DNA from: PALSA-911 sp963743035
GTDB taxonomy: Bacteria > Pseudomonadota > Alphaproteobacteria > Acetobacterales > Acetobacteraceae
NCBI GenBank assembly: GCA_963743035.1
Contig: CAVUOB010000018.1
Coordinates: 124,001-188,000 of the forward strand
Length of the DNA stretch: 64,000 nt
Reading direction: 5' to 3'
Part shown: one piece after another, positions 42,716 to 52,075 of the stretch
Numbering within the stretch: position 1 is the stretch's first letter
How the letters are laid out: each line of letters begins with the position of its first letter
Notes under the pieces: model-generated
What the model was told of the DNA's origin: nothing
The model's input: only the letters and a program-made list of their open reading frames with translations
Database searches by the model: none
Program-made: the position numbers and the translations under genes

Positions 42716-43423
42716 ATGAACGTGGCTGAGATAATGACCCATCCGGCGCTGGCCATCGATCCGGAGGCGCCGCTGCTGCAGGCCATCCGGCTGATGACCG
42801 GGCGCAAGGTCAGCGGCCTGCCGGTGGTTGGCCAGGACGGGCGGATCGTCGGCATCCTGACCGAGGGCGATCTGCTCCGCCGGGCGGAAACCGACACCGC
42901 GGGCGAGCCGGGCGGGTGGCTGAAGGGTTTCTTCCTGCCCGGGCGCACGGCCCGGCAATATGTGTTGACGCATGGGCGCCGGGTTCGCGAGGTGATGGTC
43001 ACCGACGTGATCTCCGTCACCGAGGACACGCCCCTGGCGGATGCGGTGGAGCTGATGCAGCGCCACCATGTGCGCCGGCTGCCGGTGGTTCGCGACGGGC
43101 GGTTGCTGGGCATCGTCAGCCGCGCCGATGTGGTCCGCCAGCTGGGCGAGGCGCTGGCGGAGCCGGTGCCGGCGGGCGACGATGGCGCCATCTGCCAGGC
43201 GGTGCTGGACGCGATGGAGCGCCAACCCTGGGCGAGCGGCCACATGGTCAGCGTCGCCGTGACGGATGGCATGGTCGAGTTGGACGGCAGCCTGTTCGAC
43301 ATCCGCGCGCGCGAGGCGATCGGCGTGCTGGCCGAGAATGTGGCGGGCGTGAAGCGGGTGGAAAACCGCATCGTCTGCGTCGAGCCCTATTCGGGCATGG
43401 TGACCTACGATCCGGCGGCTTAG
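42716..43423 (+). CDS. CBS-pair and BON domain protein
   Basis: 235 residues from ATG 42716. Two CBS motifs: residues about 1-60 (VAEIMTHPALAIDPEAPLLQ, KVSGLPVVGQDGRIVGILTE) and about 90-150 (VREVMVTDVISVTEDTPL, RLPVVRDGRLLGIVSRAD), forming a Bateman module likely to bind adenine nucleotides. A BON domain (VSVAVTDGMVELDGSL, GVKRVENRI) closes the protein. It follows fixK by 66 bp on the same strand. Such proteins are common in oxygen-limitation regulons, but the molecular role is unknown. Confidence 0.9.
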   Translation: MNVAEIMTHPALAIDPEAPLLQAIRLMTGRKVSGLPVVGQDGRIVGILTEGDLLRRAETDTAGEPGGWLKGFFLPGRTARQYVLTHGRRVREVMVTDVISVTEDTPLADAVELMQRHHVRRLPVVRDGRLLGIVSRADVVRQLGEALAEPVPAGDDGAICQAVLDAMERQPWASGHMVSVAVTDGMVELDGSLFDIRAREAIGVLAENVAGVKRVENRIVCVEPYSGMVTYDPAA

Positions 43424-43462
43424 CCGAGAGGTTGCGCCTGTCTGATCGGCGATTGCGCTTGC

Positions 43463-43481
43463 GTCCGCCTGTCCGGCGGAC
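43463..43481. terminator. Hairpin between convergent CBS-BON and permease genes
   Basis: Perfect stem GTCCGCC-TGTCC-GGCGGAC, 7-bp arms and 5-nt loop, 40 bp after the CBS-BON stop. There is no T-run, so it is a possible bidirectional transcript-end structure and not a classic intrinsic terminator. Confidence 0.45.
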
Positions 43482-43521
43482 GTCAAGCCCAATTGGCCCA
43501 AGCCGGCCAGGCGGCCGGACG

Positions 43522-43574
43522 CGCGCGGTCGACCCCGGCCGGCCGGGCCATCCGGAATCGAGGCGGCCGCCAGG
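43522..43574. repeat. Dispersed GC-rich repeat, family 2, copy 2
   Basis: CGCGCGGTCGACCCCGGCCG continuing into GGCCATCCGGAATCGAGGCG matches the copy at 8027-8078 over about 50 bp. As there, it sits in the gap between convergent genes. Confidence 0.65.
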
Positions 43575-43596
43575 ACAGCATTCAGGGCAATGCCAT

Positions 43597-44697
43597 CTAA
43601 TCCACCGTCCGGCGGACCGCGATCCAGGCCGCGGCGAAGGCCAGCAGGCCGATGACGGCCAGCGGCCAGGCCTCCCGGAGCGCCAGGTCGGCCGGCATGC
43701 CCTGCAGGAACATCGCGCGCGTGATCACCAGCATCCATCGCACCGGATCGGCCCGGCCGAGCCACTCCACCACGGCCGGCATGTTCTCGACCGGCGCGGC
43801 ATAGCCCGACAGCACCACCATCGGCGAGGCCAGGACGAAGACGCCGAGCATGGCCTGCTGCTGCGTCCGGGCGATCGAGGAGATGATCAGCCCGATCCCG
43901 ACGCCGGTGAGCATGTAGATCGCCAGCAACGCCTCCAGCAGGGCGATGTTGCCGAGGAAGGGCACCCGGAACCACAGCCAGGCGGCCGCGATCACGACAT
44001 TGGCGTTGATCAGCCCGACGATCACGCCGGGCAGCGCCTTGCCGAGCAGGATTTCCGACGGGCGCAACGGGGTCACCAGCAGCTGCTCGAACGTCCCGAG
44101 TTCGCGCTCGCGCGCCAGCGACAGCGCGCTGACCAGCATCGCCATCATCATCGACAGCACCGCGACCAGGCCGGGCAGGATGAACCACCGGCTCTCCAGC
44201 GTCGGGTTGAACCAGTCGCGCGTCATCAGAACGACCGGCAGGGAGCCGGTCCGGGAGACATCGGCGGCGAAGCCGGCCGTGATGGCGGTGGCGTAGCCCT
44301 GCACCAGCAGCGCGGTGTTCGACCGGCGGGTGTCGATCAGCAATTGCGCCTGGGCACGGCGGCCGGCCAGCACGTCGGCGGAGAAATTCTGCGGCAGGTG
44401 CAGCACGCCGGCCACGCGCTTGCCGTCGATGGCGGCGGCGGCCTGCGCCGGGCTGCGTATGTCGGCGGCGATCCGGAACGCCTTCGAGCCGGCGAAGCGG
44501 CGCACCAGCTCGGCCGACTGGGCGCCGGAATCCTCGTTCCAGACGCCGAGGCGAACGTCGATCACGTCGTAGGTGGCGGCATTGGCGAACACGATCACCT
44601 GGATCAGCGGCGGGAACAGGATCACGAACCGCGTCTTGCGGTCCTTCCACAGCCCGGCCAGTTCCTTCAGCAACAGGGCAAGAATGCGCTGGAGCAT
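43597..44697 (-). CDS. yhhJ: ABC-2 type transporter permease, YhhJ-like
   Basis: 366 residues with one N-terminal helix (TRFVILFPPLIQVIVFANAA), a large extracytoplasmic domain (about 45-170) and five C-terminal helices. The C-terminal region RERELGTFEQLLVTPLRPSEILLGK is the conserved element of ABC-2 permeases. It is last in the gene order yhiI-rbbA-yhhJ, one base after the rbbA stop, and completes a drug/solute exporter with its fused partner. Substrate unknown. Confidence 0.9.
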   Translation of the reverse strand: MLQRILALLLKELAGLWKDRKTRFVILFPPLIQVIVFANAATYDVIDVRLGVWNEDSGAQSAELVRRFAGSKAFRIAADIRSPAQAAAAIDGKRVAGVLHLPQNFSADVLAGRRAQAQLLIDTRRSNTALLVQGYATAITAGFAADVSRTGSLPVVLMTRDWFNPTLESRWFILPGLVAVLSMMMAMLVSALSLARERELGTFEQLLVTPLRPSEILLGKALPGVIVGLINANVVIAAAWLWFRVPFLGNIALLEALLAIYMLTGVGIGLIISSIARTQQQAMLGVFVLASPMVVLSGYAAPVENMPAVVEWLGRADPVRWMLVITRAMFLQGMPADLALREAWPLAVIGLLAFAAAWIAVRRTVD

Positions 44698-44698
44698 C

Positions 44699-47564
44699 TC
44701 AGTCGAGCCGCCGGCGCGTGACCGCCAGCGTGGCCGCGACGGCGAGTGCCGCCGCGGCGGCGAGGCCGGCCATGTTGGGCAGCAGCACCGGCCAGATATC
44801 GCCGGCCAGGAACAGGGTCTGCAGGATCGACACCAGGTACCGCGCCGGCACCGCGTAGGTGAGGATCTGCAGCCAGTGCGGCATGGAGGCGATGTCGAAG
44901 ATCATGCCCGACAGCATCATGGCCGGCAGCATCGTGGTCAGGAACGCGGCCTGGGACGCCACGAACTGGTTGCGCGCGAGGGTGGAGATGAACAGCCCGA
45001 GGCTCAGCGCGAAGATCATGAACAGCGCCGCGGCCGGCGCCAGCGCGGCGATGGAGCCGCGGAACGGCAGTCCGAAAACCGTGATCGCCATGACCACGGC
45101 CAGCGCCATGCTGCCCATGCCCAGCAGGAAGTAGCAGCCGAGCTTGGCGAGGATGAGCTCCCCCATCGCGGCGGGCGAGGCGAGCATGCTCTCCATCGTG
45201 CCGCGCTCCCATTCGCGCGCGACGATCAGCGCGGTCAGCAGCGCGCCGCTCATGGTCATCACCATGGCGATGACGCCGGGGATGATCGCATCCGCCGAGC
45301 GCAGCTCCGGGTTGAACCAGAAACGATGCTGCAGATCGACGCCGCCGGCGGCGGTCAGCCGGCGCTCCCCCATCTCGCCGGCGAGCCAGGTGGCCAGCGC
45401 GCCGGAGACATAGCCCTCGAGCAGCCGGGCCGAGTTCGGGTCGGTGGCGTTGATGTCCAGCGCCAGCGGCGCCGGCGTCGCGCCGCGCTGGCGCAGGCGC
45501 CAGTTGAAGTCCTCGCGCACCACCAGGATGCCCCGCACGTCGCCGCGCGCCAGGGCCAGCTCCGCAGCCGGCATGTCCGGCTGGGAGCGCGGATCGAGAT
45601 AGGGCGAGGCGGCCAGCGCCTGGACCAGGCCGCGCACCATCTCGTCGGGGGCGGAGACGACGACCGCCAGCTTCATGTGGCGGGCGTCGAACGAGATGCC
45701 GAAGCCGTTCACCACCATCAGCACGACCGGCAGCAGGAAGGCGATCAGGATGGCGGAGGGATCGCGCAGGATCTGCTTGATCTCCTTGCGCACCAGCCCG
45801 CGCATGCGCAGCAGCGCGCTCATGCCGCCGCCCTGCTGTGCGGCGGACTGGGCCACCAGGGCGATGAACGCGTCCTCCAGCGTCGGATCGGGCAGATCGG
45901 GCGTGCGCACGCGCTCGCGCAGGCTCGCCGGGGTGCCGGTCGCGATCAGCCTGCCGGCGTCGACGATGGCGAGCCGGTCGCAGTACTCGGCCTCGTCCAT
46001 GAAATGGCTGGTGACGAGTATGGCCACCCCGGCATCCGCGAGCGCGCCGATGCGGGCCCAGAACTCGCGCCGCACCAGCGGATCCACGCCCGAGGTCGGC
46101 TCGTCCAGGAACAGCACGTCGGGGCCGTGCAGCAGCGCGGCGGCGAGCGCGAGGCGGCGCTTGACGCCGAGCGGCAGCTCGGCCGAGACCGTGTCGGCGA
46201 CGCCGCCGAGCTCGAAGCGGTCCAGGGATTGCGCGATCGCCGCCGCGCGGGCGCTGCGGCCCAGCCCGTAGACGCGGGCGAAGAAGCGCAGATTCTCCAG
46301 CACGGACAGCTCGCCGTACAACGAGAACAGCTGCGCCATGTAGCCGATCCGCGCCCGGGCCTCGGCCGGCGCGCGCAGCAGATCCTGCCCGGCGACCCGC
46401 GCGGTGCCGCTGCTGGGCCGGAGCAGGCCGCAGAGCATGCGGAAGGTGGTGGATTTGCCGGCGCCATTGGGCCCGAGCAGGCCGAAGATCTCGCCGGTCC
46501 GCACCGAGAAGCTGACATCCTGCACCGCGGTGAAATTGCCGAAGCGGCGCACGAGGTCGCGGACCTCGATCACGGTCCCGTCCGGGCGGGATGCGCCGGC
46601 GGCCGGGGGCGTGGCGGCTGCCGGCGGCTGGCCGGCTGGTTGTGAACTGCCGGCGATGGCGTCGAGGAAGCCGTCCTCGAAGCGCGGCGCGATCGGCGTG
46701 AGCGTTATGCCGCCGAGCGAGGCGGCATCCGGCGCGGCCGCGTCCCGGCGCAGGACGATGCGCACGCCCGCACCCTCCACCACCGCGTCCAGCACCGCCG
46801 GATGGGCGCTGGCCTGCCGCGCGGCGGCGCGGCGGTTGGCGGTCTCGCCGGCGAGCCGGAACACCCTTCCCTGCAGGGGGCGGAGGAAGGTTTCGGGTGC
46901 CGCGTCGGCCAGCAGGACCCCCTGGTGCAGCAGCAGCACCTGCCCGCAGCGGGCGGCCTCGTCCTGGTAGGCGGTGGCCCAGATTACCCCCATGCCGTCC
47001 GCCTGTCCCTCGGCCAGCATCGTCGAAACGATCGCCCAGAGCTCACGCCGCGAGGCCGGATCCACGCCCACCGAGGGTTCGTCCAGCAGCAGCAGCCGCG
47101 GCCGGGCCAGCAGCGCGCAGGCCAGGCCCAGCTTCTGCTTCATGCCGCCCGACAGCCGGCCCGCCAGCCGCGCGGTGAACGGCGCCGAGGCCGGTGAACG
47201 CCAGCAGCCGCTGCGTCCGTGCCGCGCGGGTGGCGGCGTCGAGCCCGTGCAAATCGGCGAACAGGTCGAGATTCTCGGCGACGCTGAGATCCTCGTAGAG
47301 GCCGAAGCGTTGCGGCATGTAGCCGATGGAGGGATGCGCCGCCGCGGCGTCGCGCGCCATGTCGTGGCCGAGCACCTCGACCCGCCCTTCGTCCGGCCGC
47401 AGCAGGCCCGCGAGCAGGCGCAGCAGCGTGGTCTTGCCGGCGCCGTCCGGCCCGACCAGTCCGGTGATCATCCCCGGCAGGATGTCCGCCGACAGGCCGC
47501 GCAGCGCCACGCGGCCCGCAAACCCGTGCCGCAGGTTCTGGATGCGCGCGAGCGGCGCGGTCAC
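44699..47564 (-). CDS. rbbA: RbbA/YhiH-like fused ABC exporter (ATPase-ATPase-permease), apparent +1 frameshift
   Basis: From ATG 47564 the first 130 residues (Walker A LVGPDGAGKTT) are in one frame. The signature LSGGMKQKLG and everything after are in another. Removing one base near 47180 joins GLGAFTARLAGRLSGGMKQK; 2866 nt is 955 codons plus one base. The second ATPase domain has GPNGAGKST and Walker B VLFLDEPTSGVDP, with ELPLGVKRR in place of LSGG, as is usual for RbbA. The C-terminal 370 residues are an ABC-2 permease. Length fits RbbA (about 910). It lies between a HlyD-family adaptor and a second permease, the yhiI-rbbA-yhhJ order of enterobacteria. E. coli RbbA was described as ribosome-bound; export is the more likely role here. 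Confidence 0.87.
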
Positions 47565-48583
47565 GACCGTGCGCCGCCGCCAGCGCCGGCCTTGTCCAGG
47601 TTGACGGCCTTTTCCAGGTCGATCGTCACCGGCTGGCCCTGGCGGATGCCGTCATCCGGGTCGGTCAACCGGATGCGGATGCGATAGACGAGCTGGGTGC
47701 GCAGTTCCGGCGTCTCCACCGTCTTCGGCGTGAACTCCGCGGTGGGCGAGACATAGCCGATCCGGCCGGCATAGGGACGGTCCGGCCGGCCGTCGGTGAA
47801 GACGCGGACCGGGGCATTCGGCACGGCGCGGGCCAGCAGCGGCTCCGGCACGAAGGCGCGCACCCATACCTCCCCGGTGATCGCCATCGAGTAGACCACC
47901 GTGGTCGGCAGCACGACCGTCCCCGGCTCGATCACCCGGGTCATGATGACGCCGTCGCTGGGCGCGCGCAGCACCGTGCGTTCGAGCTGGGTCTGCGCCA
48001 GCTGGGCGGTTGCCTCGGACGCCCGGAGTTCCGCCCGGGCGGCGTCGATGTCCTCGCTGCGCGGCCCGTTCACGGCTTCGGCCAGGGCCGCCTCGCTCAG
48101 CGCGACCTGGGCGATCGCGGTGTCGAGCGCGCGCCGCGCGTCGTCGACCGCCTGGCGCGACACGGCGCTGGTGGTCACCAGCGTCCGCTGGCGCTCGAAC
48201 GTCACCTGGGCATTGGCGAGCATGGCGCGGGCATTGGCGACATTGGCGCGGGCCTGGTCGATATCCTCCTGGCGCGTGCCGTTCAGCAGCTTGGTCAGCG
48301 CCGCCTGCGCCGCGTCGCGCCGCGCCTTGGCCAGTTCCACCGCGCTGCGATAGGTCGCGGCGTCGAGCTCGGCGATCACCTCTCCGGCCCGCACCGCGTC
48401 GCCCTCGCGCCTGTTCATCACGGTGACCGTGCCCTCGCTGTTGAAGGCGAGGTCGACCTGGCGGATCTCCACGTTTCCGTACAGCCGGTCCGCTGGCGGG
48501 CCGGCCTCCAGCCGCTGGAAGATGAGCCATCCGGCGGCTCCGAGCGCCAGCACGATGAGGGCGGCGACGAGAAGACGCTTCAC
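47561..48583 (-). CDS. yhiI: HlyD/EmrA-type membrane fusion protein, YhiI-like
   Basis: 340 residues. One N-terminal membrane anchor (LLVAALIVLALGAAGWLIF) is followed by the biotinyl-lipoyl-like half-motif VDLAFNSEGTVTVMNRREGD, a long coiled-coil hairpin (about 85-200, Ala/Gln/Arg-rich) and the returning half RTVLRAPSDGVIMTRVIEPG. It is the periplasmic adaptor of the exporter encoded downstream; its stop overlaps the rbbA start by 4 bp. A FixK-type box lies 105 bp upstream, suggesting induction under low oxygen. Confidence 0.92.
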   Translation of the reverse strand: MKRLLVAALIVLALGAAGWLIFQRLEAGPPADRLYGNVEIRQVDLAFNSEGTVTVMNRREGDAVRAGEVIAELDAATYRSAVELAKARRDAAQAALTKLLNGTRQEDIDQARANVANARAMLANAQVTFERQRTLVTTSAVSRQAVDDARRALDTAIAQVALSEAALAEAVNGPRSEDIDAARAELRASEATAQLAQTQLERTVLRAPSDGVIMTRVIEPGTVVLPTTVVYSMAITGEVWVRAFVPEPLLARAVPNAPVRVFTDGRPDRPYAGRIGYVSPTAEFTPKTVETPELRTQLVYRIRIRLTDPDDGIRQGQPVTIDLEKAVNLDKAGAGGGARS

Positions 48584-48687
48584 GATGCGCTGGCCTGTCG
48601 GTGCGGGTGGTCAGGGGGTTTCGTCGCCATCGGGTATGCGTCTCCTTTGCGTGCGGAGAGTACATACGACCATGGTTCGGCGGCCCA

Positions 48688-48701
48688 TTGATACGCGTCA
48701 A
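48688..48701. promoter_or_regulatory. Candidate FixK/FNR box upstream of the exporter operon
   Basis: TTGAT-ACGC-GTCAA, nine of ten positions of TTGAT-N4-ATCAA. It lies in the 135-bp gap between phbB and yhiI, about 105 bp before the yhiI ATG. Confidence 0.6.
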
Positions 48702-48718
48702 CTCGTCGCGGAACGCTC

Positions 48719-49441
48719 TCAGGCCAGATAACGCCCGCCATTGATCGAGAAGGTCGCGCCGGTGATGTAGCCGGCTTCGTCGGAGGCCAGGAAGACGATG
48801 GCGTGGGCGATCTCCGCCGGAGTCGCGAGCCGGCCGACGGGGATGGCCTCGACGATCTTCTGCAGGATGGGGGCGGGGACGTGCGCCACCATCGCGGTGT
48901 CGGTATAGCCGGGCGCGACCACATTGACGGTGATCCCGCGCGACGCGCTTTCCAGCGCCAGCGACTTGCTCAGGCCGACGATCCCGGCCTTCGCCGCGGC
49001 GTAGTTGGTCTGGCCGAATTGCCCGCTCTGCCCGTTCACCGAGCCGAGGCTGATGATCCGCCCGAAATGGCGGTCCCGCATGCCGTTGATCACCGCCCGG
49101 CACATGTTGAAGCAGCCGGTCAGGTTGGTGTCGATCACCCTGTGCCAGGTCTCGGCGTCCATCTTGTGCAGCGTGCAGTCGGCGGTGATGCCGGCGTTGT
49201 TCACCAGGATCTCCACGCCGCCGAACTCGGCCTCCACCGCGGCGACCCCGGCGCGGCAGGCCTCGAAATCGGCAATGTCCCATTTGCGCACCGGGATCTT
49301 CGTGCGGGCCAGGAATTTCTGCGCCTGGGCGTCGTTATGCGCGTAGGTCGCGATCGTCACGCAGCCGGCCCTGGCCAGCGCCTCAGCGGTCGCCGCGCCA
49401 ATGCCTTCGGTTCCGCCGGTGACCAGTGCCACACGGGACAT
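48719..49441 (-). CDS. phbB: Acetoacetyl-CoA reductase (PhbB-type SDR)
   Basis: 240 residues. SDR landmarks: cofactor loop TGGTEGIG (8-15), NNAG, serine in ISLGSVNGQSGQFGQTNYAA and the catalytic Y-x-x-x-K (YAAAK). The block GQSGQFGQTNYAAAKAG is characteristic of PhbB rather than FabG. It reduces acetoacetyl-CoA to (R)-3-hydroxybutyryl-CoA with NADPH, the monomer for polyhydroxybutyrate. phaC is 2.6 kb away on the same strand, which supports the assignment. No phaA thiolase gene is in the window. Confidence 0.92.
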   Translation of the reverse strand: MSRVALVTGGTEGIGAATAEALARAGCVTIATYAHNDAQAQKFLARTKIPVRKWDIADFEACRAGVAAVEAEFGGVEILVNNAGITADCTLHKMDAETWHRVIDTNLTGCFNMCRAVINGMRDRHFGRIISLGSVNGQSGQFGQTNYAAAKAGIVGLSKSLALESASRGITVNVVAPGYTDTAMVAHVPAPILQKIVEAIPVGRLATPAEIAHAIVFLASDEAGYITGATFSINGGRYLA

Positions 49442-49469
49442 GTCCGTCTCCTTCTGCTGCCAATGCCAG

Positions 49470-49514
49470 TCCTGGCAAAGCCGGTCCTGGCAAAGCCGGT
49501 CCTGGCAAAGCCGG
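49470..49514. repeat. 15-bp tandem repeat, three perfect copies
   Basis: TCCTGGCAAAGCCGG at 49470, 49485 and 49500, in the short gap between the phasin-like gene and phbB. It would lie in the mRNA leader just before phbB. Confidence 0.9.
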
Positions 49515-49528
49515 TCCGCTGGGGCTGG

Positions 49529-49987
49529 TCAGCGCTGCTGCCGGCGGGTCCTTGCCGCTTCCGGCCCGGCCGCGGCGGGCAGGCTCAGCCTGGCGCGGTT
49601 GTCGTTGCCGGGCTCGCCAACGGCGCTGGCCCGGCCGTCCGTCAGGCTTTCCAGCGCGGCGAACAGGCTGGCGACCAGGTCGTCGTTGATTTTCCGGTAC
49701 GCGCGCATGTTGTGGTCCAGGCTCGCTTGGGCGGTTCGCAGCCAGTGGCGGGCCGCCTCGCGCGCGGCGACGGGATCCGACGGCGGCAGCGGCCAGTCCT
49801 GCGGGTGCACGGCGTAGATCCTGCGGGCCAGATCCATCTGCGCCATGCCGGCGGCCATCCATCCATGCGTCGCCTGCATGCAGGCGCGGGACCAGCAGGC
49901 AAGCTGGTGCTGCGCGTTCTCCATCAGAGCTTCCGGCATGGCCTCGGGCCGGGGGATGGGAAACGAAAGCCGTGATTCGTCCGTCAT
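49529..49987 (-). CDS. Small helical protein, possible phasin or PHB-granule-associated protein
   Basis: 152 residues from ATG 49987, chosen because GGAGG lies 8 bases upstream. It is mostly amphipathic helices (ENAQHQLACWSRACMQAT, MAQMDLARRIYAVHPQDW, ARHWLRTAQASLDHNMRAYR) with an Ala/Arg-rich tail. I cannot place it in a family with certainty. Size, helicity, the position between phbB and phaC and the FixK-type box in front make a phasin-like role plausible. Confidence 0.55.
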   Translation of the reverse strand: MTDESRLSFPIPRPEAMPEALMENAQHQLACWSRACMQATHGWMAAGMAQMDLARRIYAVHPQDWPLPPSDPVAAREAARHWLRTAQASLDHNMRAYRKINDDLVASLFAALESLTDGRASAVGEPGNDNRARLSLPAAAGPEAARTRRQQR

Positions 49988-50042
49988 GTCGAACCTCCGC
50001 TCGCCGATCCCGCGATAAGACTCCTCCCGTGCCGTTGCGGCA

Positions 50043-50056
50043 CTGATCCAGGTCAA
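50043..50056. promoter_or_regulatory. Candidate FixK/FNR box upstream of the phasin-like gene and phbB
   Basis: CTGAT-CCAG-GTCAA, eight of ten consensus positions; on the minus strand TTGAC-CTGG-ATCAG. It lies about 56 bp before the ATG at 49987, a distance normal for an activating site. Confidence 0.6.
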
Positions 50057-50078
50057 GTCTCCCGATAGGGTTGGAGCT

Positions 50079-50182
50079 GGAGCAATATCGCTTGAGGTTG
50101 CTTCGACCGAGCGATGGAATTGTTAGCTAAAACAAAGACGTAGAGCATGATCGCCGCGTCTGTCAGCGGCGATCATGCTCTA
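50079..50182. repeat. Dispersed palindromic repeat, family 1, copy 2 (with perfect 17-bp palindrome)
   Basis: The left part GGAGCAATATCGCTTGAGGT shares its body and the tail GCTAAAACAAAGACGTAG with the copy at 23694. The right part is a perfect inverted repeat TAGAGCATGATCGCCGC (50141-50157) / GCGGCGATCATGCTCTA (50166-50182) with an 8-nt loop. The last CTA gives the TAG stop of phaC. It probably serves as the phaC transcript end. Confidence 0.85.
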
Positions 50183-52075
50183 CGGCTGCAGCACGTAGGT
50201 TCCGGGCGCGTCTTCCAGCGCCGGGTAGCCGGCCTCGGGCCGTCCCAGCGGCGGCACGCGGCCCGGCGGTCCCGATCGCTCGGCGAGCCAGTCCACCCAG
50301 GCCAGCCACCAGGAGCCGTCGATTTTGCGCGCGACGCCGAGCCAGGTCTCCGGGTCGACGTAAAGGCCCTCGGGCGGGCGGGTGTGCTGGCGGAACGACC
50401 TGCCGCGATGGCCGGGCTCGGAAACGATCCCGGCATTGTGGCCGCCGGAGGTCAGCACGAAGGTGACCTCGGCATCGGTCAGCAGATGGATCTTGTGCAC
50501 GGAATGCCAGGGCGCGACATGGTCGGTCTCGGTGCCGACCGCGAAGATCGGCACATGGATGTCGCTGATCGCCACCGGCGCGCCGCCGACGCAATAGCGG
50601 CCCTCCGCTAGGTCGTTGTTCAGGAACAGCTGGCGCAGGTAGTCGGCGTGCATGCGCGCGGGCATGCGGGTGGCGTCCGCGTTCCATGCCATCAGGTCCG
50701 TCGGCCGCTGGCGCTCGCCCATCAGGTAGTCCTGGATGACATAGGACCAGATCAGGTCGTTCGACCGCAGGATCTGGAAGGCGCCGGCCATCTGCTTGGA
50801 GTCGAGATATCCCTGCCCGCGCATCATGTCCTCGAGCAGAGCGATCTCGCTGTCGTTGATGAACAGCGTCAACTCGCCCGCCTCGGTGAAATCCTGCTGC
50901 GCGGCGAACAGCGACAGCGAGCGCAGCCGGGCGTCGCCGTCGCGCGCCATCGCTGCTGCGGCGATGGAGAGCAGCGTGCCGCCGAGGCAATAGCCGGCGG
51001 CATGCAGCGAGGCGCTGCCGGTGATCGCGCAGGCGGCATCGACCGCGGCCATCACGCCCTGGCCGAGATAGTCGTCCATGCAGAGTTCGCGGTCCTCCGG
51101 CCCGGGATTGCGCCAGGAGACCATGAACACGGTGAAGCCGCGCCCGACCAGGTAGCGGACCAGGGAATTGGCCGGGGAGAGGTCGAGGATATAGTATTTC
51201 ATGATCCAGGCCGGCACGATCAGGACCGGCTCGGGGGCGACATGCTGCGTCGCCGGCGCGTACTGGATCAGCTCGATCAGGTGGTTGCGGAAGACGACTT
51301 TCCCGGGCGTAACCGCGACGCTGTGGCCGACCTCAGGATTGGGGCCGACCTCGGGATTGGCGGCCGCCCCGTCCGGCGGCGCGGTCACGGTCCGTCCGGC
51401 ATCCTCCAGCAGATGCTGCAGGCCCTGCGCGAGGTTCTGGCCGCGGGTGGCGATCACGCGTTCCAGCACCACCGGGTTGGTCAGCGGGAAGTTCGACGGC
51501 GCCAGGACGTCCAGCATCTGGCGGGAGGCGAACGACACCATTTTCTCATGCGCCTTGGATACGCCGCGGATATCCGTGGTGGCGTTGTGCAGCCATTGCT
51601 GCCAGAGCAGGAATCCCTGGTGGTAGGCGTTGAACGGCCAGCCCTGCCAGGCCGGGTCGTCGAACCGCCGGTCGCCCGGCAGCGGGTCGATGCACCGCGG
51701 TGCGCGGCCGCCATGCTGGGCGCATTCGGCCAGGAAATGCGCGAAGCGCAGCGCCTTGCGCGATCCCTTCCAGGCCAGCCACATCTGGCTGCCCGGCGCA
51801 GCGGCGAGATGCGCCAGCCAGTCCATGTAGGCCCCGGCCAGCGCGGCGGGGGACAATCCCTGCGTCGCCCTGGCGATCGCGGCACCGACACTGCGGTCCA
51901 GGAGATCGGCGACGTCGCGCACCGGATCGTCGCCGTCCGCTGCCGGCTCGGCCGGCTTGGGCGGCAGCGCGCGCAGCGGCCGGCCGGTCGCCTTGATCGG
52001 GACTAGCGCGGTTTCGGGGAGAAGGGCCGGCCGGCGGACCGGTTCCGGGGTCGAATGGGGTCGGCTGTCAGTCAC
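50180..52075 (-). CDS. phaC: Poly(3-hydroxyalkanoate) synthase, class I type
   Basis: 631 residues. The lipase-like box is GYCLGGTL with catalytic C363; the catalytic aspartate is in GTETDHVAPW and the histidine in SGGHNAG. WQQWLHNATTD, GKVVFRNHLIELIQY and VPAWIMKYYILDLSP are typical PhaC blocks. It polymerises 3-hydroxyacyl-CoA into PHA on granules. An Ala/Pro-rich N-terminal extension precedes residue 50, and a small duplication (NPEVGPNPEVG) sits at 240-250. The start overlaps the upstream CBS gene's stop (ATGA), and its stop lies inside a repeat palindrome. Confidence 0.95.
   Translation of the reverse strand: MTDSRPHSTPEPVRRPALLPETALVPIKATGRPLRALPPKPAEPAADGDDPVRDVADLLDRSVGAAIARATQGLSPAALAGAYMDWLAHLAAAPGSQMWLAWKGSRKALRFAHFLAECAQHGGRAPRCIDPLPGDRRFDDPAWQGWPFNAYHQGFLLWQQWLHNATTDIRGVSKAHEKMVSFASRQMLDVLAPSNFPLTNPVVLERVIATRGQNLAQGLQHLLEDAGRTVTAPPDGAAANPEVGPNPEVGHSVAVTPGKVVFRNHLIELIQYAPATQHVAPEPVLIVPAWIMKYYILDLSPANSLVRYLVGRGFTVFMVSWRNPGPEDRELCMDDYLGQGVMAAVDAACAITGSASLHAAGYCLGGTLLSIAAAAMARDGDARLRSLSLFAAQQDFTEAGELTLFINDSEIALLEDMMRGQGYLDSKQMAGAFQILRSNDLIWSYVIQDYLMGERQRPTDLMAWNADATRMPARMHADYLRQLFLNNDLAEGRYCVGGAPVAISDIHVPIFAVGTETDHVAPWHSVHKIHLLTDAEVTFVLTSGGHNAGIVSEPGHRGRSFRQHTRPPEGLYVDPETWLGVARKIDGSWWLAWVDWLAERSGPPGRVPPLGRPEAGYPALEDAPGTYVLQP

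Noticed and set aside
49529..49987. Firm assignment as phasin
   Set aside because: Only helicity, size and neighbourhood support it; no phasin motif could be recognised, so it is listed with reduced confidence.
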